64,000 nucleotides of DNA, from assembly GCA_021397835.1 (NCBI GenBank), contig JAJFZO010000344.1:3534001-3598000 (forward strand), in the 5' to 3' direction. Under the pieces are notes generated by a model. The model made no database searches. It was not told where the DNA came from and saw only the letters and a list, made by a program, of their open reading frames with translations. The position numbers and the translations under genes are program-made. Below are positions 38,101 to 50,946 of the stretch, piece after piece; position 1 is the stretch's first letter; every line of letters starts with the position of its first letter. The DNA is from Moringa oleifera (taxonomy: Eukaryota; Streptophyta; Magnoliopsida; Brassicales; Moringaceae).

Positions 38101-40901
38101 CTAGTTTGGATATAAGTAACCCTGGTTCTAATGACATATTTTATTCCTTGTTAAAAAAAAAATAAAATTCAATGATGCAGAACAATTGAAATTGGAGCTG
38201 ACAGATTCAAGATTCCTGATGTTCTGTTCAACCCATCTTTGGTACAGGTAAACTTGCAACACCCAAGATTTTTATATTTTCTTTCTGCTTTTTGGCATGC
38301 TTAATGTGTATATCTCATATAGTTATATGTAAATATGTGTGTGTGTGTGTGTGTGTGTGTGTATTCATATTAAGAACCTACAAGCAAACTGTGGAGTAGG
38401 TGTTATAGACCTAGTAACATATAGGTGAGTTCTCTACTGAAAAAAAAAAAAAAACATATATGTGAGTTCATCTATGGAATTTTGTGATGCCGACACTCCG
38501 ATGCTTCTCCATCTTCAAATCTAAGTCTAGACAGGAATAGGCAATGCTCAGTGTTCTAATTTCTTACCATTAGTCCATCAGTGTCTTCAATTTCATTATG
38601 ACCTGCTGAACAGTAAGTTGATGATTTTATGTGCAGGTGATTGTTTTTGTAATGTTAACAGCCCGCCATGTAGTTTTATGTGCTTACTAGTTTCGCTTTT
38701 GATCATCAAAATATTCACTGTTAGTAAGCTGATTTTTCTTTTTCAATATATTACTAGACAATTCCTGGAATGGAGAACTTTGCAGAGATTGCTCCTTCTA
38801 TTCGTGGTTTGCCGCAATTGGTATGTTCATTCATATGTACTTGTGAGTTTGGAGTTTAATCTCATTTATGCTTTATCGACTTCTGTTTAATTTGATTTGC
38901 AATTTTTTTTTCCAGGTTATAGATAGCATTAACAAATGTGATGTTGATATTCGGAGAGAACTGTTCAGTAGTATACTGGTAAAAATCAATTTAAGTTTTA
39001 TTCTTCCTGTTTTTAGCCTCTCCTCCTTGAAAACAGAATCTTGTCTTGTTAATACCCGAACCTTTCTCTTCTTCTCTATAAGTGCAACTATTTATGTCTT
39101 GGTTTCCACAGCACAGCCAATGCATACCACATAATATCGTCAGCTTTTCAAATTCTGATGGATCCATGATATATTAGAGATGCAACAATTTTGGCTCTGA
39201 TGTAGTTGCTCGTGACACAGCTGGATGCAGAAAACTATGTTTTTTCAAAAACATTCTTAGCTTCAGTTTCATTTTCCCATTTGGAGTAACCTTTGGTCTG
39301 TAATTTCTTCTATCTTTCTGGAATGATGTTGTTACTTTTCGTCTCTTCTGGTACAGCTAGCAGGTGGCACAGCATCAATGCAACAGTTAAAAGAACGTCT
39401 TGAGAAGGACTTGCTAGAGGTAACTTCAGCTGTGATTTTTAGTTCTATTATTTCAAGAGTGAACCTTGATTCCTGAACTCTTCACAACTAACCTTAAATA
39501 ATGGTTGTATGATATCTATTCTGGCTTCCTCTTTCTAGCACGTTTCTTCCATTATTATTGTTGCTATATGTTCCTACCTACATGTGTTGTAACTTGTAGT
39601 ATTCACTTAGATCTAACATTATAACGTTGCTCATAATTCTTTCACTCATCACTGGTGCTTTGAAGATTCGGGATGTTTACTATTTGAGTTTTGTATAAAG
39701 AATCTGTTTGAAAGAGATTTTTTTACTATAAATGCTTACAAGTGCACCTGTATTCGGAATGGTGAAAATGCTCCTGGAACCAAGGAAAATAGGTTTACAC
39801 TTTGGTTACAAATTGACTAATTTATTGTCTATCAATATTTAGGAGTCTCCTCAAGCTGCCAGAGTCAAAGTATTGGCAAGTGGAAATGCAACAGAACGAC
39901 GATTCAGGTAGGACATATTTTACTACTCTCCCACTGTGTGTGTGGCTCTGTGGATGTCTATCTGTGCTTTCCAAAAAGAATATGGTGTGCACCAAAATTT
40001 ACTGAAGGTATAAAGAAATTCATCTTGGACAAAATCCACATTTGAGGGATTGAGTTTTGAAAGCTTTCATTTTGTGTTACTGTATCAACAGATTAAGGAG
40101 TTTTTATTGATAAAACTGATGCCATGGAAGTTTCCAGTCCCCATTGGGAAACTTGTATGTCCCTTATAAGAAAAGCCGTCTTTTTTATCAGACAAATATT
40201 TAATGGGTTTTAACTCTCAACTGTAAGAAAAAAAATACCTAAAGAAAGTGGCTCTTACATAAATTGAAGGTTGAGAAAGACCAAGAGATTGAGATTGAGG
40301 AGATTATTATCTGTATAAATCGGGAGACATGGCATTTTTACCGAGACAAGAAAGAACTCTTGTTATGGCTCCTCAAAAATGGTTCCTTGTTCTCATGTCT
40401 CACCTATGGCACGAGTTGCAATTTGTTCCAAGTGTCAGGAAATTCAGTTCTCTAGTCAGTGTCAGAATATAAAGTATGAGATGTAGTAAAATATCTGATA
40501 CTTCTTCTTTCTGTTTCTTTCAGTATTTTTGTTTATTTTTGTTTTTGGAAAGAAATTGTGCTCTCTCCTCTGGCAACCAATACTAAATATGCTGGTGATG
40601 TTTGAGCAGTGTTTGGATAGGAGGCAGTATACTGGCATCTCTTGGTTCTTTCCAGCAGATGTGGTTCTCTAAGGCTGAGTAAGTTTCAAATTTTGGAGCC
40701 ACATGTGTGTTTGTGTGTTGTGTGCATGCCTGTGCGAAGTGCCAGTAGCTATGCTAAAATTATACGACAAGCTATCAATTTTAACCCAGTTCAGTAAATA
40801 TTGGTCCAATTCCTTTTTTATTAATTTAATCATTTTCAATGCACGCATTTGATAGGTACGAGGAGCATGGGGCTTCTTATATACAGAGAAAATGCCCTTA
40901 G
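31348..40901 (+). CDS. ARP4: Actin-related protein 4 (ARP4)
   Basis: Nuclear actin-related protein, a shared subunit of SWR1, INO80 and NuA4-type chromatin complexes. Twenty exons: 31348-31360, 31489-31580, 32596-32757, 32860-32933, 33038-33118, 33890-33950, 34038-34087, 34684-34738, 35591-35668, 35778-35831, 36902-36955, 37030-37090, 37469-37520, 38181-38247, 38758-38820, 38916-38978, 39357-39419, 39843-39907, 40610-40678, 40856-40901; 1323 nt, 440 aa, against about 441 in Arabidopsis. The first exon encodes only MYGG plus one base. Actin-fold motifs: [19 protein letters not shown] (phosphate loop 1, residues 9-27), the plant ARP4 acidic/Lys insertion with [32 protein letters not shown] (phosphate loop 2, about 175-191), [16 protein letters not shown] (adenosine region) and [10 protein letters not shown]. 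It ends YIQRKCP. Introns 3' of exons 2, 5 and 10 are about 0.8-1.1 kb. Confidence 0.96.
32097..32135. repeat. Poly-T/poly-G homopolymer in ARP4 intron 2
   Basis: About 14 T directly followed by about 25 G, in the intron between exons ending 31580 and starting 32596. The exact G count is prone to sequencing error. Confidence 0.85.
38336..38362. repeat. (TG)n microsatellite in ARP4 intron 14
   Basis: A TG run of about 13 units, roughly 90 bases after the donor of exon 14. Confidence 0.9.
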
Positions 40902-43310
40902 GAACATCATTTTGTATCAATACAAGGACAAGATGCGTCATCTCTTGCAATGGTTAAGTAAATGACTTGGACTCTTAATCCTAGATAGTTCTTTTGCTTT
41001 TTGTGTCACTAGATATGCAAACCTCTGGATTCTTATAGGGATTATCAGCTGGCTTTTCAGGCTTGTGTAACTTCTTGCTAATATCCGGTTCCTTAGCACA
41101 GGAGAAAGCATTAACTTGTAGTGTACCCTTATTGTCTTATCGGTCAACTGTCAGACACTTTAGTGTAGCTGCCATCAATGTTCATGACCTTTCTATTATG
41201 AGAAGGATTCTGTTAGTCAGATCATTATATCTTCACTTCATTGAAATTGTTGAATGTAATATCTGAACATTGTTGCCATCTTAAATGATTTTTACATACA
41301 GACCCTATAGAGAAGCTTTTACTATTGTCTATATTGGTTCCCATTGTTGCTACAAATCCTCTTCTCATCCCACCTTTTTGGATTTGAACATTTTTCTGTG
41401 GTTCCAGGATTCTATGTGCACACAGTACAGGGATCAAACACATCATGTCTGATTGATATCAGAGGAACATGTAACATTATGCTGTGTGACATTTCCCGTT
41501 TCTGCCTTTATCTGAAATGGAGGATAAATTTTTAGAACAGGTTTGCTAGGCATAGAAGACTGAATGATAGGAATATTTCATCCATTAGACCTTATGTTTT
41601 TGGCGTCACTCCTATCAACATAGTTTGTTTGGGATGGTCTTTTCTGAAACAGAAGGTTCAGGGTATTGTCCTGGAGTAATCCCCACCATATTTTCAAACT
41701 AAAATTTTATTTATTTATTGGATATGGTGCCTTAGTCTAATGCTCCAGTTTCAATTTAATGAAACTTCTGCAAAGTTAAATCAGCAAGGAATTAATATTG
41801 ATGCATGTTTGGTTTTCTTTTCAGAAATCACATTAATCTCAACAGTCAAAACAAAATGACAAAGTGCACAACCTAACCATTTAAAAATAAGAAACTCATG
41901 CTTCCTTTATGATATTGATTCTATTGTAATTGAGACTCTGAGGACAAACTTCATTCATGCTCCTGTGATTTTATTTTTTCTTTCAAAGGGAGAATTCTTG
42001 AAATTGATAGTTTCTTGAACTTGTTGGCGTTTTGCATTCTAAAAAGAATTTTATGTAAAAAACATCGATTAAGCGTTGTTCAATGAGCTTTCTTTTAGTA
42101 GTGTTTGTAAAGCAGTAGCTCTGATATGAAATCTAATGTGAATGAATTAATGACAATCTTTTCAGTCTGTTGATTCAAATTGTTAGAAAGTTATTAAAGA
42201 TTATTTCAAGCTGATAGATAAACTCAACTGACAAAGAAATTCATACAGACTGGATTTATGATCAAAAACCACATCATTAAAATAAGATGCTAGTGCCTGC
42301 ACTTAGCTTCCATTAGTTGTTTTCTCTTAAATGGTAAGAATATAGTCATAATGCTCCACGGAATGTAAATCTTAAAGTTGAAATTTAAAATTTTTGAACA
42401 CAATATAATTTTTTTACAATTAATCCATAATTTTATTTTAAAATTTTTTAATAATTTAATTTAATTTATATTATTAATTAATATTTAATATTTAAGTAGA
42501 TATCATTTAAATTTTAAAATAATAATTTTTTAAATTTTCTGAAATTTAAAATATTTTAAACAAATTTTTATTAAAAAGTAATTAAAAATTAAAAAATTCA
42601 AATTAAAAATTTGGCATTACCAATGTTGATTTAAAATTACATTGTAAAATATTTTAAAATATTTTGAGTAGTGAAAATATTATTTAATTTTTTATGACTA
42701 AAAATTTTAAAAATTCATAATAGATAACTAGTGAATCAAAATTATTCAAAATTAAAAGATTAACTTAAAATAAAATTTAAAATTTATTGAAATAATTTTT
42801 TAGACATTTTATCAACAAAATATTATAATAATTTAAGGTAAGATCTAATTTGATTATTTTTTATTAATCAAAATATATTTTAAAATTCAAAGCAAAGTTT
42901 AAGCAAAAAAGTAAATTATTGAAAATTTTAAATAATATTTATCTTAAATATTTTTGATATATAGATATGTTCAAATATCAATATTTTATGTTTAATTGAA
43001 AAGTAATATGTACAAGAATTTGAGTTTTAATTTTCAAACAATTTCAACAATCAAAATATGAAAAATAAAAATTTCATGTTTAGGTTTTTGAGAATATTTT
43101 ATTTTCATACTTATTATTTATTGTTAATTATTTTATTTGTTACCAAATCGAATATTGTTTATAATTTGTTTTCATGACTATATGCATTTATTGGTTTCAT
43201 ATATCTTTTTTTTAAGATTATTCTTTTTTTATTTATATAATTGATATTAGAAATAATGTAAACCTGAAAATAAAAGCTAACAGTAAAATACAATTAAATT
43301 ATAATCGTCC
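40902..43310. other. ARP4 3' region and AT-rich spacer before the CCR4-like gene
   Basis: The ARP4 3' UTR begins here. The sequence to about 42.3 kb has average composition, but no protein or RNA that I recognise on either strand. From 42.35 to 43.3 kb it is extremely AT-rich with many TTTAAA/AAATTT words, typical of spacer DNA or an old AT-rich repeat. Confidence 0.6.
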
Positions 43311-43318
43311 TGGCGCCA
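43311..43318. promoter_or_regulatory. TGGCGCCA palindrome, E2F-like
   Basis: A perfect 8-bp palindrome about 120 bases upstream of the CCR4-like ATG. It matches the core of the E2F site (TTTGGCGCCAAA) without the outer T/A residues. A stretch of pyrimidine-rich leader follows. Functional binding is not established from sequence. Confidence 0.3.
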
Positions 43319-43439
43319 AGAAGCAGGAACGTGGCTAGTTACACTCTATCCATTCCCTGCCTCTGACACTTCTTCACCATCACCTTCATCTTTCTCTTTC
43401 TCTACTTCTTTCATCTCTTGTTCTTGTTGCTGTTGTTGA

Positions 43440-46400
43440 ATGGGTTGCCACGCTTGTTCCTGGCTCAGGCCCCGAGCACCCGTAGCCATAGCCACCTCGA
43501 ACTGTGGCTCGGCCAAGCCTCAACCTGTTTCTTTGTTGCTTTTCTCCTACAAACCCGCAGATTCCACTGTCTCCTGCTCCACAGGTGGTTCTACTGATTC
43601 TCCATCGCGGGCATCAACACGATCCTATGGCCGTCGGTGGTACAATCCCCTCCGCCATCCACAGCCTGATCAGCCTTCTCCTGATATCCTCCGCCGTTGG
43701 ATCGACTCCGATAATCCCCTCGCATCCCAAGGTACAAGACTGTCTTCTGATATATACCCTCTTAAACAACTACTCTCTCTAAAAGTTCCAGTTATCCAAA
43801 ACTTCACTTCACTTGCTTTTATGTATTCTTTTCTGGGTCTTATTAAGTGGTTTTGGTTCGAACTGCCTCCATCATGGCTTTAATTTATGGTATCTATATG
43901 CTGCAGAGAGAATTGTGGTTTTGTCGTACAACATACTGGCGGATAGAAATGCGTGGAAACACAGAGATCTGTACCCAAACGTTCCATTTCGTTACATGAA
44001 CTGGGACCACCGCAAAAGGGTTATTTGCCAAGAATTAATTGGATTGAAACCAGACATAATTTGTCTGCAAGTAAGTTCTTTTTGTTTAATCTTGATATTT
44101 GGAAACTGGTGGACCTGAATTCTGAGTTCCTTCTTATTTGTACTGTGAAATTGTGTTAGGAGGTGGACAGATATTTGGATCTATTGAGCATAATGGAAAA
44201 AGCGGGATATGTTGGTTCTTACAAGGTTGCTATTTCTCTATTTCTCAGTCAAGTTTCTTTTCTCGATGAAGTTGGCCATGTACACATAGCAAATGCAGAC
44301 GCATATACAAGCCACAGATTTTATCAGATGTGCTGTGATATATTTTGTTCATCTATAACTTGAGTTGTGTTAGAAGAATGCTAAATCAAATATATGCACT
44401 GGCAGCGGCGCACAGGAGATAATGTTGATGGCTGTGCTACATTTTGGAAAGTAGATAGGTAAGAAAATTACGGTTCTCTCTACCCTGCTCATAAAATTGA
44501 TTGTGGAAATCCTGATCAATTATTATAATTATTTTTTTTTTCACTTCATTCTACTAGGTTTCGGTTATTAGAAGGAGAGAGCATTGAATTCAAGGGAGTT
44601 GGTCTTCGCGATAATGTTGCTCAACTTTCTGTTTTTGAGGTAGCTATCCATAAACAACTGCCAACATTTTTTACCATCGTGCTAGGTCCTCTTATGATAT
44701 TCTCTTCATGAAGGTCTTTGCGATAATGCATCCTCGTCAATTGCTTTCTCATATATTCTTCTCATTGATTCTTACCTTAAAGGTGCATACTCTAATTATT
44801 TGTAAATTTACTGTATCTTGTTTATTCAGATCCACCTAAATTCATCATTTTTCTTCTTGTTGACCTTCCTCCCTCTTGAATTGGATCTTGTTTATTACCT
44901 TGTGATGTAGTTCTTGCACTCCCTTTGACAATTATGAAATAAACAAATGGTATAGTTGTCCTGATTGCTGGTCTATCTCCTGAGAATTATAATATGTAGC
45001 GTACAAGGCCTTCATCAAGTGTATTGTTCTCGTATAGTTACTATTCATGCAGCAGGTTAATGCCCTAGGAAAGGATGATAGTGACATGACTAATATTTCA
45101 TTTAAAGGCTGTAGTCCAACTGCTCAAGATTGTCATAAGGTTGCACCAATAACTTATGATGAAAGGAAGAGGCAAATAATGAAGGCAGTTAGAAGAAACT
45201 TAACTTCCTCAGGTAGTAACTGGCATAAGCAGGATATCGGTATGAAGGTAACAAACTCCAAAATGATTTTGCTTTTGATCCATTGTGTTTTAGGATCTTG
45301 CTTTGGGAGTATGGAAAAGGAAAACAAAATATTCTACTTGAATTAACTTTTCGTGATCTGTAAAGCACCCTCAGTGAATCAAGAATTGGTTCCAGCTGGA
45401 TGTCTTATGTCATCTGGATGGCAAGTCCTGCAGCCAATGGATCCTATGTTGTGACCCCTCCCTTATATAACCAGTTTTGGGGCAAGCAAGAATAAGGCCA
45501 GTTGTTTGTACTTTTAAGGGGAGGGAGAACAATGGATGGGGCTCTTGCGTCTCTCTCTGGTGTTACATTTGTGTGCATCAGTTTGCCATTTAGGACTGTT
45601 CTAAAGCATAAAATCTGGGGCAAAACTAAACTAGTTATACTTTCTTAGACTGCTCAAGCTCATGGTCAGACCTTCAGTGAAGAGCAAGAAATGTGTGGGA
45701 ACTCATGTTCACACTGATAGCACGTAGAATGACCCCTGTTATTTCCATAATGAATATGCTTGTAGCTGCGCAACCATCCCCCGCTTATTATGTGCAGTAT
45801 CAAAGATTAATACATAAGCATAGAAAAACCATGAATATTTTTTCCTTGATGCCTATGAGAATTTTATTTATGAGATAAAGTGTCTCTTGCTGTTGATCCC
45901 AAATAATCAGTTCTTACTTAACCACAATTTGATTTCCACGTTTAATTCTTCATACATTCATTTGCATCAGCTTGGCATTACATATTTCATTTGATTTAAT
46001 GTCAGACTGGCTGTCATTTCTATGGCTAACATTTCATACAGGCAGATGTGTGAAGCTGAATCAAGAAGATTACTGGTTGGTAACATCCATGTGATTTATA
46101 ACCCAAGCCGAGGAGATGTGAAACTAGGTCAAGTAAGTCCTTTATGTTGATTATCCTCTTTATTTGTGGTTTGGATGAGACTACTAAACCTGTGGAATTT
46201 AATGTGAGTAGTGTATCTACTGTTCAAAATCACAAATGGCCAACTTGCACTTTATTTTCTTTTACTTAATCGATATATTGGTTAAATTTGTGGGAAACAC
46301 CATCAACTGCTTAAGCTAGAATTTTCAGAAAACTTTTATTGAAAAACTTAAATATATGCAGAAGATGCAGTGTTTCTGTCTTTTTCCCTCACTCGGACTC

Positions 46401-48637
46401 GCACCTCCATCCCTGCTGCAAAAAATGCAGAAGGAGGAAACGAAAAGAAAGTTTAATGCAAACTTCTTTAGATTTACAATAAGTTTAATGCAAACTTCTT
46501 TAGATTTACAATAAGTTTAATGCAAACTTCTTTAGATTTACAATAAGTCATTTGAATTGGCAAAAGCTAGTTTTTGTGTTTCCCCGCCTTTGTTTTTCTC
46601 TTTTTGGAGGAAAGGTTAGGAATCAGCTTCTGAATGTGATACAGCAATATGTTTATGTGCCTTGACATCAAATTTTTTTATGTTTAGGTACGTTTGCTCT
46701 CATCAAGGGCACAGATGCTCTTAGAGAAATGGGGTAATATACCTGTTGTGCTTGCAGGTGATTTCAATAGCACTCCGCGGGTATATACCAAAAATCTTAA
46801 TTTTGTTTAGCTTTCATCATTGTCATACTTGCTGCAGTAGTGACATTCAGTTCTGTTCCGCTGATTGACAGAGTCCAATATACAACTTCTTGTCATCGTC
46901 TGAGGTGAGTTGATCATAGAAAGTTATTTACGATGTTCAAGGTAGCCTTACCTCAAATCAAACGATGCCTTTTGCTCTGAAAGTGCAGCTTGACATCTGT
47001 ATGTCATTTCTCTTTACAGCTGAATATCATGTCACTTGACAGAAGAGCATTATCTGGTCAGAGAGATTGTCATCCTGCTCAGGTTTTTGGTGTCAAAAGT
47101 GAAAAAGGGAGTCCCTTAATCTTGATGGAAAGGTAATTATATTCTCTGGGTGATACCAAGATACATTTTTGATCCTCTCCACCATAATAAAATCTTTAGA
47201 TTTGGTAAATTATTGCCATGTGTTTTTAACATTGGAGCCATAAATGTTGTTTACAGTCCATTTCCTTCTACTTGCTTTATTTGACTTCTCGTAAGTTATA
47301 ATTATCTGTTTAAGTAACGGTGTTAAGGTATGCTTCATTGATTCTTAATTCAGACTTCTTAAGAGCTGTTGGACCAGTGAAGAACTTAAAGCTGCAACTG
47401 GCAGTGTCGAGTGCCATCTAGCTGTCCACCCATTGAAGCTTAGTAGTTCCTATGCCACAGTCAAGGTATTTTAAATTCCATTTTATAGTTATCTTGGTTA
47501 TTTGTATCTTCTCCATCTAGTCATTTGGAATTGTTTACACACATTATGAGTTGTTTTCAGGGCTCTGGAAGATCAAGAGGTTCCAGTGGGGAACCTTTGG
47601 CTACTTCCTATCACTCTAAGTTTCTTGGAACCGTTGATTATTTATGGTAAAAAATTTATCTGGAAGAATATACAATGATGCCAATGGTGGCAGAGTGGTT
47701 ACTATTGATGATGAAAGAATGAGGTTGCTGATTCTTGTTACAGGTACTCAGGTGGTCTTGTACCCACAAGAGTTCTTGATACTCTACCCATTGATGTTCT
47801 CCAAAAGACTGGTGGCCTTCCATGCAAGGTAAGCGCTATAGAGGACAGGTTGTTTCAGCTTTTTCATGCTGTATTGGTTGTGAACTTCACAACTAATAGA
47901 CACAGGCATGTTTTGTTGTGGACTTGATGTTCAAATGGATTCGAGGTTTCTTCGCAAAAATTGACCAAGTTTTTCCAAATATTTGGAGGGATTTTCAGTC
48001 AATGTGTTGTGTTTTGGGCAAGGGGATGGACATCAGCCAGGCCTTTAACTCTCAAGCATGTCTCGTGTCAGAATGCAACTATTCTGAGACATTGGTGCCT
48101 GGTCCTTCTCTTAGATGCAGAAAGCAATTCAAGGGAGGAGCCTGGGCTTCATCCATCCAGGCTCTGCCCATCCATGCTGACCATGGCTGTCTTGGCATTT
48201 ATGACCCTTTTGGCTCAGTTCACTCACGAAGACATTGCTACCTGGTTTATCTCCTGGATAGACCAACTATTTCTTTCTAGTTCTTTAAACTAACTACACC
48301 AAGAATCACTTCCCGGAAAATTTATCCATGAAGCACTAAAATCTCTTGATCTGTCTTTGATACTTATATGGACATCCTTTCATTGACATTAGTTCCTTGA
48401 AGTTGCATTATTTGAGGTTTATCTAAGTTATTCACTTAGATATATGCATTATGATGTAAATGATTTACAGCATACGATAATTTGAATGACACAGTTTGTT
48501 GTGCCATTTAGATATTTGGGAGCGATCACCTGGCCTTGGTTTCTGAGTTTTCTTTCACAGAAGGGATGACAGAAGGCAACCAGACAACTAAAACATCATT
48601 ATCAGACGCATCACCTCCAGTTTCTGCTGAAGATTAG
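43440..48637 (+). CDS. CCR4-like exonuclease/endonuclease/phosphatase protein
   Basis: A member of the plant CCR4 homologue family (nearest to homologues 3/6), Mg-dependent nucleases of the EEP fold linked to mRNA deadenylation. Fourteen exons: 43440-43731, 43907-44070, 44160-44225, 44406-44458, 44558-44639, 45056-45247, 46046-46132, 46688-46780, 46872-46904, 47020-47132, 47354-47465, 47561-47646, 47744-47828, 48512-48637; 1584 nt, 527 aa. The first 97 residues are Ser/Pro/Arg-rich and may target an organelle. Family motifs: VVLSYNILAD (about 100-109), DIICLQEVD with metal ligand E153, NIHVIYNP (296-303), AGDFNSTP with D337/N339, and catalytic SDH at 490-492. The exon 7 start (after GCAG at 46045) was chosen by frame. 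Exon 6 (residues 220-283) interrupts the EEP fold and is a multiple of three; without it the protein is 463 aa. Confidence 0.9.
46451..46546. repeat. Three perfect 32-bp tandem repeats in CCR4-like intron 7
   Basis: Three identical copies at 46451-46482, 46483-46514 and 46515-46546, each beginning GTTTAATGCAAACTTC and ending TTTACAATAA. Identity between copies implies recent expansion. The tract lies in the intron before exon 8. Confidence 0.95.
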
Positions 48638-50880
48638 CCATTTTTCTGGATAGAACACTCTGGCTATCTGATATAGAAAATTCCAGGGCTCAGTCTTGTT
48701 TGTCTGGAAAGAAATTTTTTTTTGAGTACAGCATTCTTTTTGAAAGGAATTGTATCAGTAAAGACAATCTCATTTTATTTGTATTGATGTTTCTTAATCC
48801 ATATAGACAATAATAAAGATGAAAACAAATAGACATAAATTTGATATTAATTTTTTATTTTGATTTTGATTTTTATCAAAAAATAAATATAATTTTTAGA
48901 TAAACTAACAAAAACAAATACATTCAAATCTTAATAATTTACCTATTTGATTGTCAATTTGAACAATCATTTCGTTCGATAAATAAAGTGAGAAGAAACT
49001 AGTAAGAATATTTGAAACTTCTAAAATTATTATAATTTCATTAAAATTGTTTAAATTTTTTTGATCTAGTTTAAAATAAATTTAAAAAATTATATATGTA
49101 ATTAATTTAGTTGATATATCAGAATTTAAATAAAAAAGTGAGTTTAATTTGAGTTTTCTTGTATATATTTACTTAAATAGTTATGTTGTAAACAAATTGA
49201 TTTCCTTAACTCACTTTCTTCTTGTAAATTTCTTTAACTAGTAGTGTTAATTCCTACTAATATGATTCACATAATTTATAACTAATTTGAGATTTATATA
49301 TTAAAAATTTTATTTTTGTTTTTTGTTAACAAAAAAATAAATAAAATAAAATCATAAAATGATAAAAGAAGTATTTTAAAAAAAGAGTAGTGTTAATTTG
49401 ACTAATATGATTCACATAATTTATAACTGATTTGAGATTTATATATTAAAAATTCATTTTTATTTTTATTTATAAATAAATAAACTGAATAATAATACAG
49501 ACCGTGAAAGGAGTATTTATATATATATATATATATTTCCATAATTATGGTTTAATAGTTTTATGGTTGCCCTATTGTCTTAAAATTCCGTAAGTATCAA
49601 ATGTGATACTTTGTTAATATTGTGGTGGACTCACCTTTTTTTTAATTATTATTTTAAAATTAATATATATATATTTAATATATAAGAAATTATAATATAT
49701 TAGATTTATTTACATCTATGTAAATTTTTATGTACAATTATTTTATTTTATTTTATTTTTACGTATCCTGAAAAGTTTTTAATTTAATAAAAATATTTTT
49801 AGTACTTATAGATTTTGTAAAACTTTTTCACGATATATTAAAGTGTCATTTTATCTGTAAAGTTTCAAACAAAAAATTTTGTATGCATTATTTTCAAAAT
49901 TTTTATAATCTTAATATTAAAATAAAAATTCAACAACTCAAAATTTTTATTACTTTTCTTATTATAGATGATATTTTATTTAAATTTATATAAACTTTCA
50001 TAATTTATTACAGATTTTATTTAATTGGGTAAAAAGGTGCAGCATAGGATAAAATAAGAAATTTTTTTTTTTTTAAAAAAAAGATTTTGTATGTATCCTT
50101 ATTGCTAAGGAAGTAACCACAAAAAATAATTATTATATTTTAAATCATGAAAAATAAACTGTTGGAAGCACTAATGGTGCTGATGTCAGTAAATTTACAC
50201 AGTCTATTGAATTAGTTACGTGTGCTGAATTGCTTAAATGGTCAAATGAATAAGTTATTTTAGTATTTTTAAAATTTAATATTATTTATTAATTATATCA
50301 TATTTATGTGAGAGAGATATTTAAATGATTATATTCGTTTTGATATATTTTATTTATTATACTTCATCTCACATTATTATTTTTATATTTAAGAATAAAA
50401 ATTTATTAATCTATGTATTATTGGTTTAAATATATTTTTAATTTTATTCTAAAGTGTCAAACATTTAAAACTAAATTAATTAAAAAAAATTTAAAATAAA
50501 TACCATTTAAATTTTTGATTTTTTAATTAAATCTTAATTTTTAAAATGACTTTAACAAACTCTGATATATCAATTTAGAATAAATTAAATACTATCAAAA
50601 ATTTAAAAATTAAATATTTTTATAATAAATATTTATTTGAAAATTTTTAATATGAAAATTTACAAGTAACCTTAAAAAATATTATTAATTTTTATAATTA
50701 TTTTTATCAAAATTTGATTTAAATAAAATTAAAAAATAAAAATTTATTTATATTTGTTTTAAAAATTAAAATTTAATTAAAAGTATAAAATATAAAATAA
50801 TATTTTTTTATAATCTAAATAGTCACTTGAGAGATTTGTGGCTGGAATTATAAAGAAAAAGGATATTGATACGTGGTGCT
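48638..50880. other. CCR4-like 3' UTR and AT-rich spacer
   Basis: The CCR4-like 3' UTR probably ends near AATAAA at 48812-48817. Beyond about 48.85 kb the sequence is AT-rich with no coding signal. A direct repeat of about 75 bp occurs at 49240-49317 and 49386-49460 (shared 'actaatatgattcacataat' and 'tttgagatttatatatta'). An (AT)n run lies near 49520-49537. Confidence 0.65.
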
Positions 50881-50934
50881 TCGTCATTCTAATTCGTGTA
50901 AGAAAGGGCGCATACACATGGCTGTATAACAAAT

Positions 50935-50946
50935 GCCCACGTGGGC
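50935..50946. promoter_or_regulatory. Perfect G-box palindrome GCCCACGTGGGC upstream of the lipase
   Basis: A perfect 12-bp palindrome centred on CACGTG, about 230 bases upstream of the lipase ATG, where bZIP or bHLH factors would bind. A GGCCCAAA (site II-like) follows at 51007-51014, then pyrimidine-rich leader sequence. It sits where the composition changes from AT-rich spacer to promoter-like DNA, which supports a regulatory role. Confidence 0.55.

Noticed and set aside
43504..43782. Second-frame open reading frame over CCR4-like exon 1
   Set aside because: Only the frame starting at 43440 joins in phase to exon 2 and the EEP motifs.
47918..48293. Two overlapping open frames of 110-120 codons in CCR4-like intron 13
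   Set aside because: They lie wholly inside the intron between exons ending 47828 and starting 48512, which splice in frame (AAG|ATATTT) to the essential SDH motif; the predicted peptides resemble no family.
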